DNA of 64,000 nt from Trichoderma breve. Lineage: Eukaryota; Ascomycota; Sordariomycetes; Hypocreales; Hypocreaceae. Location: the NCBI RefSeq assembly GCF_028502605.1, contig NC_079232.1, forward strand, positions 1,116,001 to 1,180,000. Reading direction: 5' to 3'. The translations under genes and the position numbers were made by a program. The notes beneath the pieces are model-generated. The model saw nothing but the letters and a program-made list of their open reading frames with translations. It was not told the DNA's origin and did no database searches. Positions 31,998-44,569 of the stretch are shown here, one piece after another; the stretch's first letter is position 1; every line of letters starts with the position of its first letter.

Positions 31998-34900
31998 GGG
32001 GCTGCAAAGGTTTTTTGAGTATTCGGCCGACTGGTATATACGATAGTCAAAAACAGATGGGATGAACTCATGGTCGTGCTGGAATGATGTTTATGGTATA
32101 AATTGCAAGTTTTCAAGTCAACGGATAGTTGTCTTGTGTGGTATAAAGGAGCTGGTTAAGCCTCTGGGCGAAAGGGTATAAGGAATTTGATTGGTATTCT
32201 AGCGTGGCATTAGACGGTTGGCGTTTTCTTCAATATACTCATTGTAATTCGTTAAATTCATTGTTCTCCCAATTTTTAACTTTACTGGATGTTGAATGTC
32301 AGACAGCACCAATTGTGACATTCGTGTTATTGCTGGCAAAGGAAATATGGGCATTGTTGGATTCGAGACTGCCTTTTGCTCTACCAAGTTCATCACCGTT
32401 CCCTACCCCCACAACTACGACCTCATCCTAAGTAAAAAGAATAAATTATCTACACCAATTGCAGTCAGTTGATCCATGGTTTGTTTCTCTCCTTTGCGTG
32501 CTACCTTCTTAGCTCTCAACATTCCCAGAGCATTTCCTTGTCGATATGCGCGAGAGAGTTGGTCATTATTTCGCATTACGAGCCCATTCAGTTCCCACAA
32601 GTGTAAAATAGAGGATCTTTGCGCTCTCAAACACAATGGACAAGTATAGTTCAGTATCAATAGCTCTTTCTAGAGTCTCTCTGAGGCATTGATTGTGGTA
32701 ATTCTCGAGCTGTACGATATCGAGGTCAGTTTCAATTACATCAAGTCAACACTTGTGATCTTAGTGACGATCATAACTAAAAAGACCCAGTTCCCATTAG
32801 GTGATGGTTTCTCCTATGATCATTTCCTTCTCTTTCTTATAGTCAGGGGTAGACTTTTCGTAAAAATTACTGATATCTGGCCAGCGTAGCTATCTCTGCT
32901 AGTAAAACAAAGTTTTGATTCACTGTAGGTCACTTTGTGTAAGTACTCGTCAAGTATAGGCAGTGGGCAACATTCTATAGCAAGTAGCAAGCAATATGGA
33001 CCATCTAAAGGATAATTATCACAGGTGCTACTATGGTCGACTGTTTTACAGCTTCTATCACAATGATCTCACAACGTTTGCCCCCTTTTGAGTCAACTCT
33101 TACTTCTTTTTCCGTTCAGTTCTACTCACAATGATCCCGACAGCTCAATCTCTGTGTCCAATTTACCGAAATCTAATCATGGTACCGGGTATAAAGACAT
33201 ATTCGTATTAACTATGTCAACTTATTATGCATTTAGTTCTTGATTATGCACGTCTTAATGACGAATATTCCGCACAGCTACTCTCACTGAGCTGATACAT
33301 CCACAGTTTCTTCACCCCTTCCATAATACTACCACAAAAAGCAGCATAATTAGCCCATAACTGTCAACAAACGCACCGTTACACGCCTCTCTTCCCCTTT
33401 CAATCCAGAGATCAAGCTGAAAAGATGATACGATGGTAGTCGAGTTACATCTCGTATCCTTTTAGTAAACCTGCATACTTCAATCTGCTTCAGGGAACTT
33501 TTCTCCCCCCATGCTTCTTCCCACTTTCTTCAAATTACAACAACATCATTCCCGTCTCTTTGCCGGAAGTTTCCCCTGGTCTGAATACGTATACACGGCG
33601 TTCTCCCGAGAGCTATCAACATTACTCAACTCTCCATCCATTCCAGCTCCACTCTAGACGATGGAATCACAGTTGACAGCCCAGCCCACCTCTTCGGGCA
33701 CGATTGCATGAATTACGCCGATTTTCCTCGGTGAAGCTTGATCGGCATTAGCTTTTTCCTCTTACGCACTCCCACAATCTGCCCATCTCTGCCCACATGA
33801 AGAGAGAGGGGAGGGGGGCAAAAGGCGTACGAGTACCACGCACCCTCCAGGGACAAGAAAGAACAAAACAGAGCCAAGATAGTGGCAAAAATACGGGAAA
33901 TGAGGCAGGTCAGGGGTTGGGGGAGGAGGACCGCCGCCGGACTAGCTGCAGCTGAAGAACTAAAATCTCGCCTACACTACCCAGTTGTCATCTTATAGCT
34001 TGGAAGAACTTCTGTACCTTGCGGTGAAAGAATCGGGCCACTCGGTGCCTTGGGTGACAAAACAGCTGGCGAGGAGGCCCTTGATGGGTTGCTGAAACGG
34101 GTCCTTTTGGCGAAGTTTACGATCATCGTTGTCGTTCACATGTGAAATCACCGAGAGCCTTTCGCCTCCTCCCCCCTGAGAGAAGGCGTCTGTGCTTGTA
34201 AAAGATGAAGAGAGTGAGGAATGCTACTCCCTGAGAGAACATCGCAGCCGCCAAGGTTGCGATGGATCTAACCCAGTTGATTGAACAACTTCATGCCATC
34301 TACAACGAGTGGATATCCTCACTTTTTTCCTCTTCCTCCGGTGTGAGTTTATAAACAAAAACATCATGCCATTTTTCTTTCATGCCACTCGATCTACTTC
34401 CATTTCGCCCCCTTTTCTCATCTTTTAGATTTCTCATTTTTTTCTCACGGCACATGTATGCATGAAACAGAGAGAGTGCCGAGGCCCTCACCCCTCTAGT
34501 TGTTAGTGGGATGACCACATTCACCCCCATCGGTCCGTCCGATCTCTAGATGCGGCTGAAATCTACACGATACCCAAGGGGGATCTCACCTCCACGGACT
34601 TTTTGACTGGCTTCGTGCACTCCGCATCCTTAACGGGGGGGCGTCAAAGCTAACGAGTGCCGAGCTTTTGACAGGTCCCCCCCCCCTTTTTCTTTCTTGT
34701 TTAGGCCATTAGCTTGCAGCTGTTTTCCTCGAGCTGTCCGAGTAAGATGTGACGTGTCGGGCGCATCGGAGAACGCACCGAATCAAACCATTTGGGTATA
34801 TCTTGCGATACAAATGTACCTGTAAGAGCAAGCACCTGTAAGAGAAGACGCTCGGTTAGCAAGGCACCAGTCGAAGTGTGTCTTGTGCGTTGATTTGAGG

Positions 34901-37390
34901 AGACAAGATGGCCTTAAAAGGGGGGCACACGATGGGGGACGAGAAAAGGAGTCAATGCGCTGTGGTGTTTATATTTGGGTTTTTAGTGGATTGTTACGTT
35001 GTATGCCACGCATCTAGCGTTGTTGGCCGGTTTGTGGGTGGTTTTAATCCTGACAAAACGGTTTCCGGGTAGGCCTTAGCTGAAACGTCGGGTAGCGAGG
35101 CTGAGTGTGTTTCTCGGTTTTCGGCGATACTCGTTCTATCCAGGGATTCACTTGGAGCTTTGACGTCTCGGCTGCGTTCCGGAGACCTGGTTCGCAGCTG
35201 TTTGCAGTAAAAAGCGTCGAGAAAAGACATGGCTGAAATAGATTGAACCTGAGTAGGCGGAAATCGTTAAACAGACACCTGGAGTTCCGAGTACCCCGAG
35301 AGCCGAGTGAAGCAGTCTGCAATAATCTCGGTTGTCCTCCGTACTCGTAAAAAATTCATGTGCTTTGCCAGCGGACGTAAAATACGGTGAGAGGATTAGT
35401 TATTCTAGACAAGACAAGTGCGTGTGTGTATTAGGCCAAGATGTTACGGTGCATGTAGTTCTGCAATGGGCTAAATCGATTCCTTAGCTAACGCACCGAT
35501 TCCATGATCTGCAAAATCCTTCCAGTATTTGCGAAATGGTTGCCGTGTTCTTTGCCGCCGTGTTCGAATAGGGAAAGGAAGCGACCAGGAAACTGCGAAA
35601 TTGAACGGACAAAATGACAAATAGCTGCATATTTTCATATGCAGCAAGTAATACGAGTAGTCACTCAACTTCCCACCTAGGAACTGCTGCGGCTCGGGAG
35701 CGGGACGAGCCCGCGATGATACTCAAATCCTACTCTTTCCCAGGGCTATGTGCACGGGGGAGTCAGTGGGGGGAGAGTCATCGTTTTTTCCTTCTTCAAT
35801 ATTCAAGCTTTTTCATGGCCTGTATGCCGAGGTACCGTCGCCGTCCTGAGAGGGCGTAGGTGGGAATTGTGTGGTTTACAAGCAGCTTCATTGACAAAGT
35901 GATGTGTAATCTCACTGTATTGCCCGGAGGGTGTTGCCAAAGAGGGCCAGCAAAAGGCAAGGATTGGGAGGCTGTGTGTTCTCTGCGGTGATGCGAGAGC
36001 GAGAGTGAGAGCAGATATGTACGGACGTAGCATTTTGGGTAGGACTCATGTAAGCGTGAGGTGAGAGTCGGCTGCTGTGGTTGGTAAGAAGGGGGCAAAA
36101 AAGGATCCAGAGGGTTTTGGATGACGGTCATGTTGCATGCGCCGCAATTAGCAGGGCGTTGGTGAGATGCACATAAGCAACTGAGGCTGGCAAAATGCTA
36201 CTCATAGGGGTAAGCCAGGCGAGAAACTGCATAGTTGTTAATGAGCCGGACGAATCCCGACGTCGTTTAACAGATCAACATTTGGATTGGAGGCTTTGAA
36301 AGCAGGACTGCAGAAGCGAGGCTCCGTTGGGCGGGAAGACTGAAAAGATCAACAAGGCTGACGCTTGGCATTCAGGCGCGCAAGCCGAATCTTAAGAGGC
36401 CGGTGATAATTGGCCGTTTGTTATTGCCGTGCGTGTCCTTGTTGCATGGCTTTCTCATCAAGTGCTCTCCGCTACGAATGATGGAGAGACTCGCAATTGG
36501 CTGCTCAAGCAGGGCTGCATGAGTCGCCAAATGCTCCTAGGTACCCGTATGCACCAGTGGCAGCAAGACGACAAACCAAATACCTGGCCACCGAGGACGG
36601 GACAAGCTGGTCTCGTGCTTGAGTTGCATTGTATGTAGGCAGTACAGGCTGCTCCATAAAATTTCATTCTTCACATTGCAGGTACTCGGGACCGTGATGT
36701 GGGCTAAACCGAACCACAGGCTTCGTGCTTGCTAATTCAACTCTGGGTTCGGCGGCGAAGAGGCCCATTACGGGTATTCGTGAAAGAGGGCGTGCGTGGC
36801 GGTCTTTTGCTCATTCTTCGTATACTCCTCGATTCACAGTAGGGGTGGCCTAGCTGGTCAACAATCCATGCGAGCAATCAATCATGGACTGCTGGGCAGG
36901 CAGAGTGTACAGTATGGTATGGCAAGGTTGAGATATCCCGGAAGGGCACCGAGCATCTGGCATCCTGGGTGCCGCAGGGCCAAGCAGCAAGCGCGCGAGC
37001 ATTAAAGGCAAAGGCCGGACAGAGCGCAAGGGGAGCCAGGCAACGTTAATGGGCAAAAAGAGCGAACCTTGTCCTGAGAAAACAAAAACGTCCAGGCCAT
37101 GGACGGTAGCCCTGGGCCACGGAGCTGTGCAGTCCTGGTCAAAACGGATGATGCGCTGCTGCCGTGAGCTGGAAGCGCTGCTGCAGGATCTCGTCTTGCG
37201 GCATAACAGGGAATGCAATTGGCTGGCCGGGCATTTGTCGCGTTACGGACAAGGGGTAGGCGATTATCCCCGACGCGCTTGTTCCTCCACACTCGGGGCC
37301 ACGTCGGGCGTAATTGATATTGAAGGGACCAGAGGCGTTGTTGCAAAGCGAAGAGCCGATTACTAGGGCTCGGAGGATGTACGTAGAAGG

Positions 37391-37403
37391 CGTACGTACG
37401 TAC
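37391..37403. repeat. Short CGTA/GTAC tetranucleotide repeat
   Basis: CGTACGTACGTAC, three units plus one base, self-complementary. Confidence 0.6.
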
Positions 37404-38625
37404 AAGTATGGCGGCTTGTCTGATGGCCGTGGCATTGCGTACGAGTATAGCATATCGCGTACCGTTATGACAGCGGTCTCTCTGCCTCTCTCTTAACTTG
37501 CACTAACACGAAGCTGATTGGGATCCTGAGCTGGGGTAACATGCCTGACTGACAAGGGGATATCTGTCTCCCAAGGTGTTTTTTGCTGTGTAACATGACG
37601 CATTTTTCTATCCACAGTCGAAAAAGAGATTATTGTTTCCATATCATTTTGATTGCTCTAGGCAGCAAGATTTCCAGAGTGTGAAACGATGGGACTTGAG
37701 CCTGACAATGCACCAGCGCTATGCGACGATGCTGTTGCAACTGTCTCTTGTTGTTGATGATGGTGGTGTGGCAAGGATGATTGATGCACACTGCAGCTTT
37801 GGTTTAGCTCAGTCCGCAGCTGCACTCCATACCACTAGCTGTAGCTATACCTTAGTATGTAACATGAAGACACCTTGAACGAATCACGACGGCGCTGTAG
37901 CGATCCGTTTTGTCGCCATCACGTGGCTGTTCTTTTGAGTAACCAGGGACAGGAACACCGTATTAGTAGTTTCTCTTGTTCCCCTTGCCCAGGCGACTCA
38001 TCAACTCACCTCGGAAATCGCACTACGGAGAGAAGGGAGTTGGGTGCAGGGAAGGGAGGAGGGGTAAAAGAAAAGCGACGGAACAGGGGAGTGTTGCGCG
38101 AGTTAATGATAGAGTCGCCTTACTGTACAGGGTGCAAGCCTGAATGTGTATCCCTTGGGGGCGTGAGAAACGGTGATGAACACATGCAGCTGAATGATTG
38201 CTACTACTTCCGCAGCTAGTAGCCTGCCTCGACGACGAGTTCCGTTAGTGATGGTTACATGCCACGGGATGGTGCCTTTCCATGGTGGAGAGCAAGTGAA
38301 GATTGAAAGGGGCCCGTTGAAGGAGGGTGTTGCTATCATGCATCTTTGCATGAGATGAGGCACTTGGGCTTGCTCGCCATGGGCAACATGACATGGCCTT
38401 GGGAGGACGCCGTCTGTGCACGGAGGTGTATGTAGGTACTAGTAGGGTACATATTCCAGACTCGCAAGCGTCGTACAAGCACCTGTAGTAGACGGAGTAC
38501 TGCCGAGCTGTTGCAATGGTGAAGAGTACAGGTTATCTGCATCAGGGGTCCCTTGGGGCTATCGGGATGCGTCTGTGAGTGAGACGGGGAGAGAAGAGCA
38601 TGGCCCCCATTCTCCCACGTAGCCA

Positions 38626-38672
38626 CCTTGACCTTGACCATGACCTTGACCTTGTCCATGTCCATGTCCCTG
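38626..38672. repeat. Hexanucleotide repeat CCWTGW, about 7 units
   Basis: Units run CCTTGA, CCTTGA, CCATGA, CCTTGA, CCTTGT, CCATGT, CCATGT and then degrade. It lies in the non-coding region between DUG3 and the 817-aa regulator. Confidence 0.7.
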
Positions 38673-40287
38673 CCACAGCCTTGCCCTTGGACATGGCGAC
38701 TCCATCTGTCATGATTGATGGAGTGCAAAGGATTTGCGGCAGTAGCGAGATGGCTGATCGATAAATTGATTTACCGGTCTGCTTAATTGACCTGACTTGC
38801 CGGCAGGATCAAGCAATTGATTGGCTGACTCGTACGAGGAGATGGAAAGAAGGCTCTGAGAAGGACCATGGAAGTCGTTTATTCCGTCAATAGACACGCA
38901 CATGCGGAATGGGGGCCAGCGCTTGTCATCTTTGCAAGCACACAGCCGCATCAGCTACCACCTCAGTAAAACCCAGCAATTATCCGTACGTCTTGAGATG
39001 GGATCAAATTCATGAACCCATGGCTTTTGCGGAGTACATAAATTGTGTCTTAGGTTAGGTAGTATCGTAGCAAGCAGGCTGGCATAGCTGCATGCTGGAC
39101 AGGCATACATCCCGCAGTAGTATTGACTCTGATTTCTTTTATCACCCTTCTGTTGCCGTCGCGTAAATGACGTCAAAAGTATGGGGGAGAAATCCGGACC
39201 TATATTTAGGATTCGAACCCCCGGCCGAGGTCCAGAAAAAAAAACCTGAGCTGCGGTTTCGGAGGTCGTGTAAGCCGAACCATGCTCGCGCCCTCTACAT
39301 CTGTGTCGCGTCGTACGTATCGTATAATAATGAACATGGGAAATGCAGCACTTGGATCATCAATTCCACGATGCATGGAATTCAGTCGCAAAAGATAATC
39401 CAGTATTACAGGCCGACAGTACGACAGCCGACAGCACGCCGTGCCACTTGGGGCATAGCCTCGTGAAGCCAGTAGGAGGAGCATGGGAGTGGCCTTGAGA
39501 CGAAGAGGCTTGCTGTGACTGGCCGCAGCAGCACCGGTAAAGCCACTGCTAGTAACGCTCGTAGATGCACGCCCCCCTACTTCTTCCCCCAAAGTCCATC
39601 CATGCCGTGGGGCAGGGACACTGGTGGAATCTGCAGATCCGCCGCAGCCCGGCCGTTGCTAAACACCACAAGCAGGCTAGCCCGTGGAGCTCTGTCAGAA
39701 CTGGTCAATTCGCGCCAGGGGAGGGGCCTGGAGCTGGAAGAAGTCATCGATGGCTGCTTTGCTCGGCCACGGCGTTTGGGGCCTCCCCGTCTGCTTTACC
39801 CATGTCTCGCCCTTCGAGATAGCACTCCAACCGTGCAGTAGCAGTAGTGCTACTATTGCTCCGTACCGCTATGCTCATCCTAGGTAGCCGACAGGCGTTT
39901 GGTCCCTGTCCTGGGCTTTGGCTTTGCGATCATGCAGGTTCCAAGTGTCCAGGGGCGCTTGCAGGGCAGGGCAGGCCAGAGCCAACTAGAGTCCCATGCT
40001 CATGTTCAACCCCTCTCTTCCCACATCCCACCCCTTGGCGAGACACAGGGACGGATTTTGTTGCCCCGGACAGATTTGCTGTGCAAGCTCTGGGATGCAC
40101 GCATGCACCTGAGTGCTTGTAAGGCAAGGCAAGCGATACGCAGCCGAGGCACTGCAGGTATAATATCAAATATGACCGGAGAAAATGGAAAAAGGTCTTG
40201 CGAGCCTAGGTAAGGTAGAGTAAAGAGCCGCCGCCGCCGCAGCCGCAGCTCGAGTGCAGGTTTCCCGGCAAGCCTGGGTAATAGGTA

Positions 40288-40311
40288 CCAAGCCCAAGCC
40301 CAAGCACAAGC
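40288..40311. repeat. Hexanucleotide repeat CCAAGC, 4 units
   Basis: Three perfect CCAAGC units and one ACAAGC. Confidence 0.65.
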
Positions 40312-40588
40312 AGGTACTCGAAATACATGGATCGGACCGCGGAGTGCTGTTTGCAAAATACCAAAGGACCCGACCTGGTGGTTAGTTAGTACGTTATAGT
40401 ATCATAGCGGATACCGGATACAGGTTTTGCCAGATGCTGGAAGAGTGTTGGTACCTAGTCAATCAGTCGGCCGACGTTAATTGCCTTGTCTCCAGGTCTA
40501 GAATTAGCACCAGACAGATTTGATCCATCTGCTATGTGCTAGTGCTAGCTGCTGTGGGCTGATGGATAATGGGAGTCCCTTAGCGCCG

Positions 40589-40620
40589 TGTGCCTGCGCC
40601 TGTGCCTGTGCTTGTGCCTG
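40589..40620. repeat. Hexanucleotide repeat TGTGCC, 5 units
   Basis: TGTGCC, TGCGCC, TGTGCC, TGTGCT, TGTGCC in direct succession. Confidence 0.7.
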
Positions 40621-43600
40621 TTTTGGTGGTGATGGATGCCCTCCTCTTCGGATATGGACAGGTATGGCACATGGGCGGTGCACCTCCATTTACCCGTGCT
40701 TGCCGTGGTGTTTCCTCTTCGACGATGGCTTCAAGGTCTGCTCATCATGGAGGAGGGGGAGATGGGATGAGGAGAAGAGAAGGAGACAACGGAGAGAGGC
40801 AACGTCACACGTCGGAACATCTGCAACTCCGAAGTACTCGCACATGTACACACCTCAGTTGAAAAAAACATTCGACACACAGCATTGATGCTCAATCTCA
40901 CACTCTCCCCAAGCCCCTCTACTGCATCCCATCCCGTTCCCCTGGCATTGGGACTTCTTTCTTCCTGCCCCTCCCCCCACTGTCTCCGTCTCCGTCTCTG
41001 TCCTAGATTATCTTCAACAAGCTCGAGACAGCAAAGCCTCCCGCGTCTCGTCTCCGCCCACCACGCCAGCTCTATCAAGGACCGAAACTAGGCGTCTCCA
41101 GAGGCTCCATCACGCGATTCGCCAAACATCACGTTGCTCTTTCTGTAGACCGGACTCGACGGCCTCGCTCCAAACTGGCAATTTTTAGTGTCGCGGATGG
41201 AGCAGCGCACGGAGCGTCCGATTCAGTGGCCCTATATGCTTACTTTGAAGCTCCATCACTGCATTAGGCTCAAACGAAGCCAAGGCGAAGAGAAGACTGG
41301 AGGAAACGCGGCACGGAAGCAGAATGGATCAGGTCGGCGCTCCAAGAGCCGCTGGGTCGGCTGTATTCGTAATTGATTGGAAGCTTTCCTCCGCCTCGCG
41401 GAAAAAGGAGTCGGTCAGGACAGGTTAGTTAACGCGGTCTCTGCTTAGCCTCAACTCACTTCCGACAGAGCTTAGGAGAGCTGGGCTAGCCTCGCGTTTT
41501 TGAGCGAATCACTTGATCGCATTGCTCCCCCTCCTCCTCACCGTCCATCACTGCCCACGGCATTTGAAAGGTGTAGCGCCAATGACGGCCGCTCTTCTCC
41601 ATCTCCTGGCAGAGATCCCGGTGGAAGTGCCGGGAGTCCGCGAGGACTTGGCCCACACAATGTTCACCTGTTCAACTACATGACTAGTGCCTACACGCTC
41701 AATGCGCGGCTGTACACAGGACCAACTTCAACGGGGAGCAGCCGTGCATCGCTCTCGCTCGTTCTCTCTCTCTCTGTTCCGTTACTCCGTCCTGCTGCGT
41801 CTCTTTTCGTCATCTACTAGACTATCCTTGTCATTCCACTCCAACGGCCGTAAGCAATGCACCAATCACAGGCCCCGAATCCGCGTGGTGATTACTATGT
41901 ATGGCGAATCGTCCTCTTTTATTAGCAGCACCGTATGTATACGTATCATCCATCATTTCCCTTCCAGGACCAATACCCAATGGCCAGATAAGCTTGATAA
42001 ATGACACAAAAAGCTTCACACTAAGGATATATGATTGCCTAGGTACTAATCATGTATTACACTTGCCAAGTTCTTGGGTTGCCTCGCGTAGGACATCTCA
42101 TGTAACAACAGATGACTTCCAAAGAAGGGGGCCGATGCGAAAAGACCTATAGGCTACAGCTAAGTATACCATGTATATCCATTCATCGCATAAACCTTCA
42201 GATTCCGTTACAAATCCCAATTCCCCCTGCTCAGTCCCCTCACTAGAGCTGCCTCCACAAACAAGCCTCACGCTCAGGCCACTGCAATCTCTGTGCTTAC
42301 GCTCTGATCTGATATCTCCTAGGGCGGTCATCACCTTGTCCACCATTCCCGCCCAACCCGACTCAGCCAATAAGCGCAGGCAGCCAAGAACGGTGCTTGA
42401 ACGGACCGGAGTTTTTTTTTGGTCTCTGTCATGCCTTTGGATTCTTTGTCATGTCTTCCGTTTTTGCTCATCAAGGTTCAGTCCAGCCCAGCCCACCCCT
42501 GGTTATGCAAAAAATGTCCATCAGGGTATCATAGCCCGATGACATACTTTAGCCGTCGAAACCCAGTCCTAGCTACGCAGAGTTAGCCCATGGGGAGATT
42601 TACTTTTCACGGCGGTTACAGCATCATGATGCTTGAATCATGAACGAGGCCGGGTCACTTATATCACTCAAATAGTATGCAGCAAAACGGAGCGCCTAGA
42701 TAAAGAAAAGAAGGCAGAGAAAAATTAAAATTGTATGAAATAGGAAAAAATGTCAGACAGGACCGGTAATCCGAGTCAGCGGCACTTTGACCAGCCTGCC
42801 ATACATATTATTTTCAGCATTCTCTCGCTTACAACTGTCCCGAAGCATGTCGTCGGACGAGTGTCCGCCGATGATTTCTCACGCTCTCTACTGTACGTGT
42901 AATCTTCGCTCTCACCGTTGCCCGCTGCTTAATTCTTGCATACGGAAGATCCTCGCTCCGCACCATCTTATGATGGATGCTGGGGAAACGCAACACCAAC
43001 AAAGCTGCCATGAAACCATCCATTTTCTTCTGTCCAACCCACCCCTCCCCCCTCCAAATCTAGACGCTGATCGAAATAGGATGGGGATGCGCAATCAGCT
43101 AGAGCGAAAGAGAAGCAAAAGGGCCAATGAAAAGGTAAACACGTTCAAGGACCCTGAAAATCTCACCTACCTCCATCACCGGCATCCCATGCTCTCTCTT
43201 TTAGCCCACGCCTCTTTCGCAACTAGTTCTCACTCTTTTTTATTTTTCCTTCCTTCACAAGGGCCCCCCATCTACAGGACAGGCTTCCCGTTTACGCCAT
43301 TCCATAATTCCTCCATATGCCCCGTAGTCATCCGTCCCTTCAACTCGAAATTATTCCGCTTACTCTCGAACCATCTGCCGAATCTGTCCCGTTCCCACTA
43401 AAAATAACAAAAAACGCTCAGGACAGGGAGAAGAAAAAGGCGCTGCCGCATCTCGATTTGTCTTACACACCACGCCTTACCCATTCTCAAACCTCATCTC
43501 AATCCACCACCGCGAGATGGTGGCGCGCCAGAGTGCAAAAAGGCCACCCTCCTTGTCATCATCCCATTGCCTCTTTCGATATCCCCCTTCCCTTCTCGGG

Positions 43601-44569
43601 TCTCGGGCAAACTGCTTTTGAACTTTTGGTCAAACGACACGCCCCTCTGCCAGACACCAAGCAATATACTCCTACTCCGTACTTTGTTGTACCAGCCTAC
43701 GATATTCACCGTTTCCATACTACCTTAGTAGGCACTACTGGCTTCGTCCCAGGTCTATTTTCGTACTACCTACCTGCCTACCTTTTTTGCTAGCTACCTA
43801 TCTCATGTGCCTGGTTCCTGGTGCCTTGCAGTTTAGGTTTATCTTGTCTCCCCATTTCTCCATTCTCCATTAGAGCGGATGGACACACGGAAAGCTTCGT
43901 GCAGTCGGTCCGCTTCCACCCGCCTGCGTAGAGGGGCTTTTCTTTGAACTTTTGAAACCGGCATCGCCGAGGGCTAGCATCACCCCAATCAGTTTGATAT
44001 CATCGTACATGTGTTCATCGTATCGTATCGCATCATACCAGTGCCAAGTTGTACGTGCAGTCGTGATCATGATCAAACGGGAGATTCAGTGTCAGCCCTC
44101 TCGGTGAGTCGAACTGGCCTTCCCTTCTCATGCACATCACTTTTGTTGCCATATGCTCGTGTAATTGCTTTCAAGACTCAAATTCATTTTTTATAAACCG
44201 CCAAATTCGTACCAAGATATTCATACCCGCTAGCTAATGCAACTAACTCAAGAGTAAAATCCCAAAGGGGAATTCAGTATATGCAGACATTTCCGCCCAT
44301 CATAGATGTCCTTAAGGGACAGTAAGCTATTGTACAAGTTATGCCCATCGTTTTTTTGTTCATCATGTAATAACATACAAGCCGACTGATTGACAAAAGA
44401 AAAGAAAAGAAAAACCATAAACAAGGGGTGAACGTGGCGAACAAGCCACGTGCAAAATATGTACAATCGAAACAGGAAGGAAGTTTTTTTATATCACCAT
44501 TTTCCCCCGCGATAACATATGAGGTATTACTCGTATGAATCGTATGTTCAGATAGAAAGAGACAAACAA

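Larger units (their letters stand above)
31998..44569. other. Large gene-poor region, about 12.6 kb
   Basis: Between the 3' ends of DUG3 and the 817-aa regulator. No ORF here looks like a known protein; the longest are 204 codons (42787-43401) and 158 codons (43317-43793), both pyrimidine-rich with unprotein-like composition. 32,450-33,500 is AT-rich. 33,790-34,700 has purine and pyrimidine tracts and runs of G or C (34,637 and 34,679). A (CGTA) run is at 37391-37403. Hexanucleotide arrays lie at 38626, 40288 and 40589. From about 40,880 to 43,860 the plus strand is notably C/T-rich, as in long fungal leaders. No transposon ends were recognised. Confidence 0.5.

Noticed and set aside
39208..39222. 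A tRNA T-loop-like sequence (GGTTCGAATCC on the minus strand)
   Set aside because: The bases around the loop do not form a 5-bp T stem, and no acceptor, D or anticodon stem could be built from the flanks. At most it is a decayed tRNA piece.
42787..43793. Two overlapping plus-strand ORFs of 204 and 158 codons
   Set aside because: Both arise from C/T-rich sequence (Pro/Ser/Leu/His-rich), with no domain and no consistent continuation across introns.
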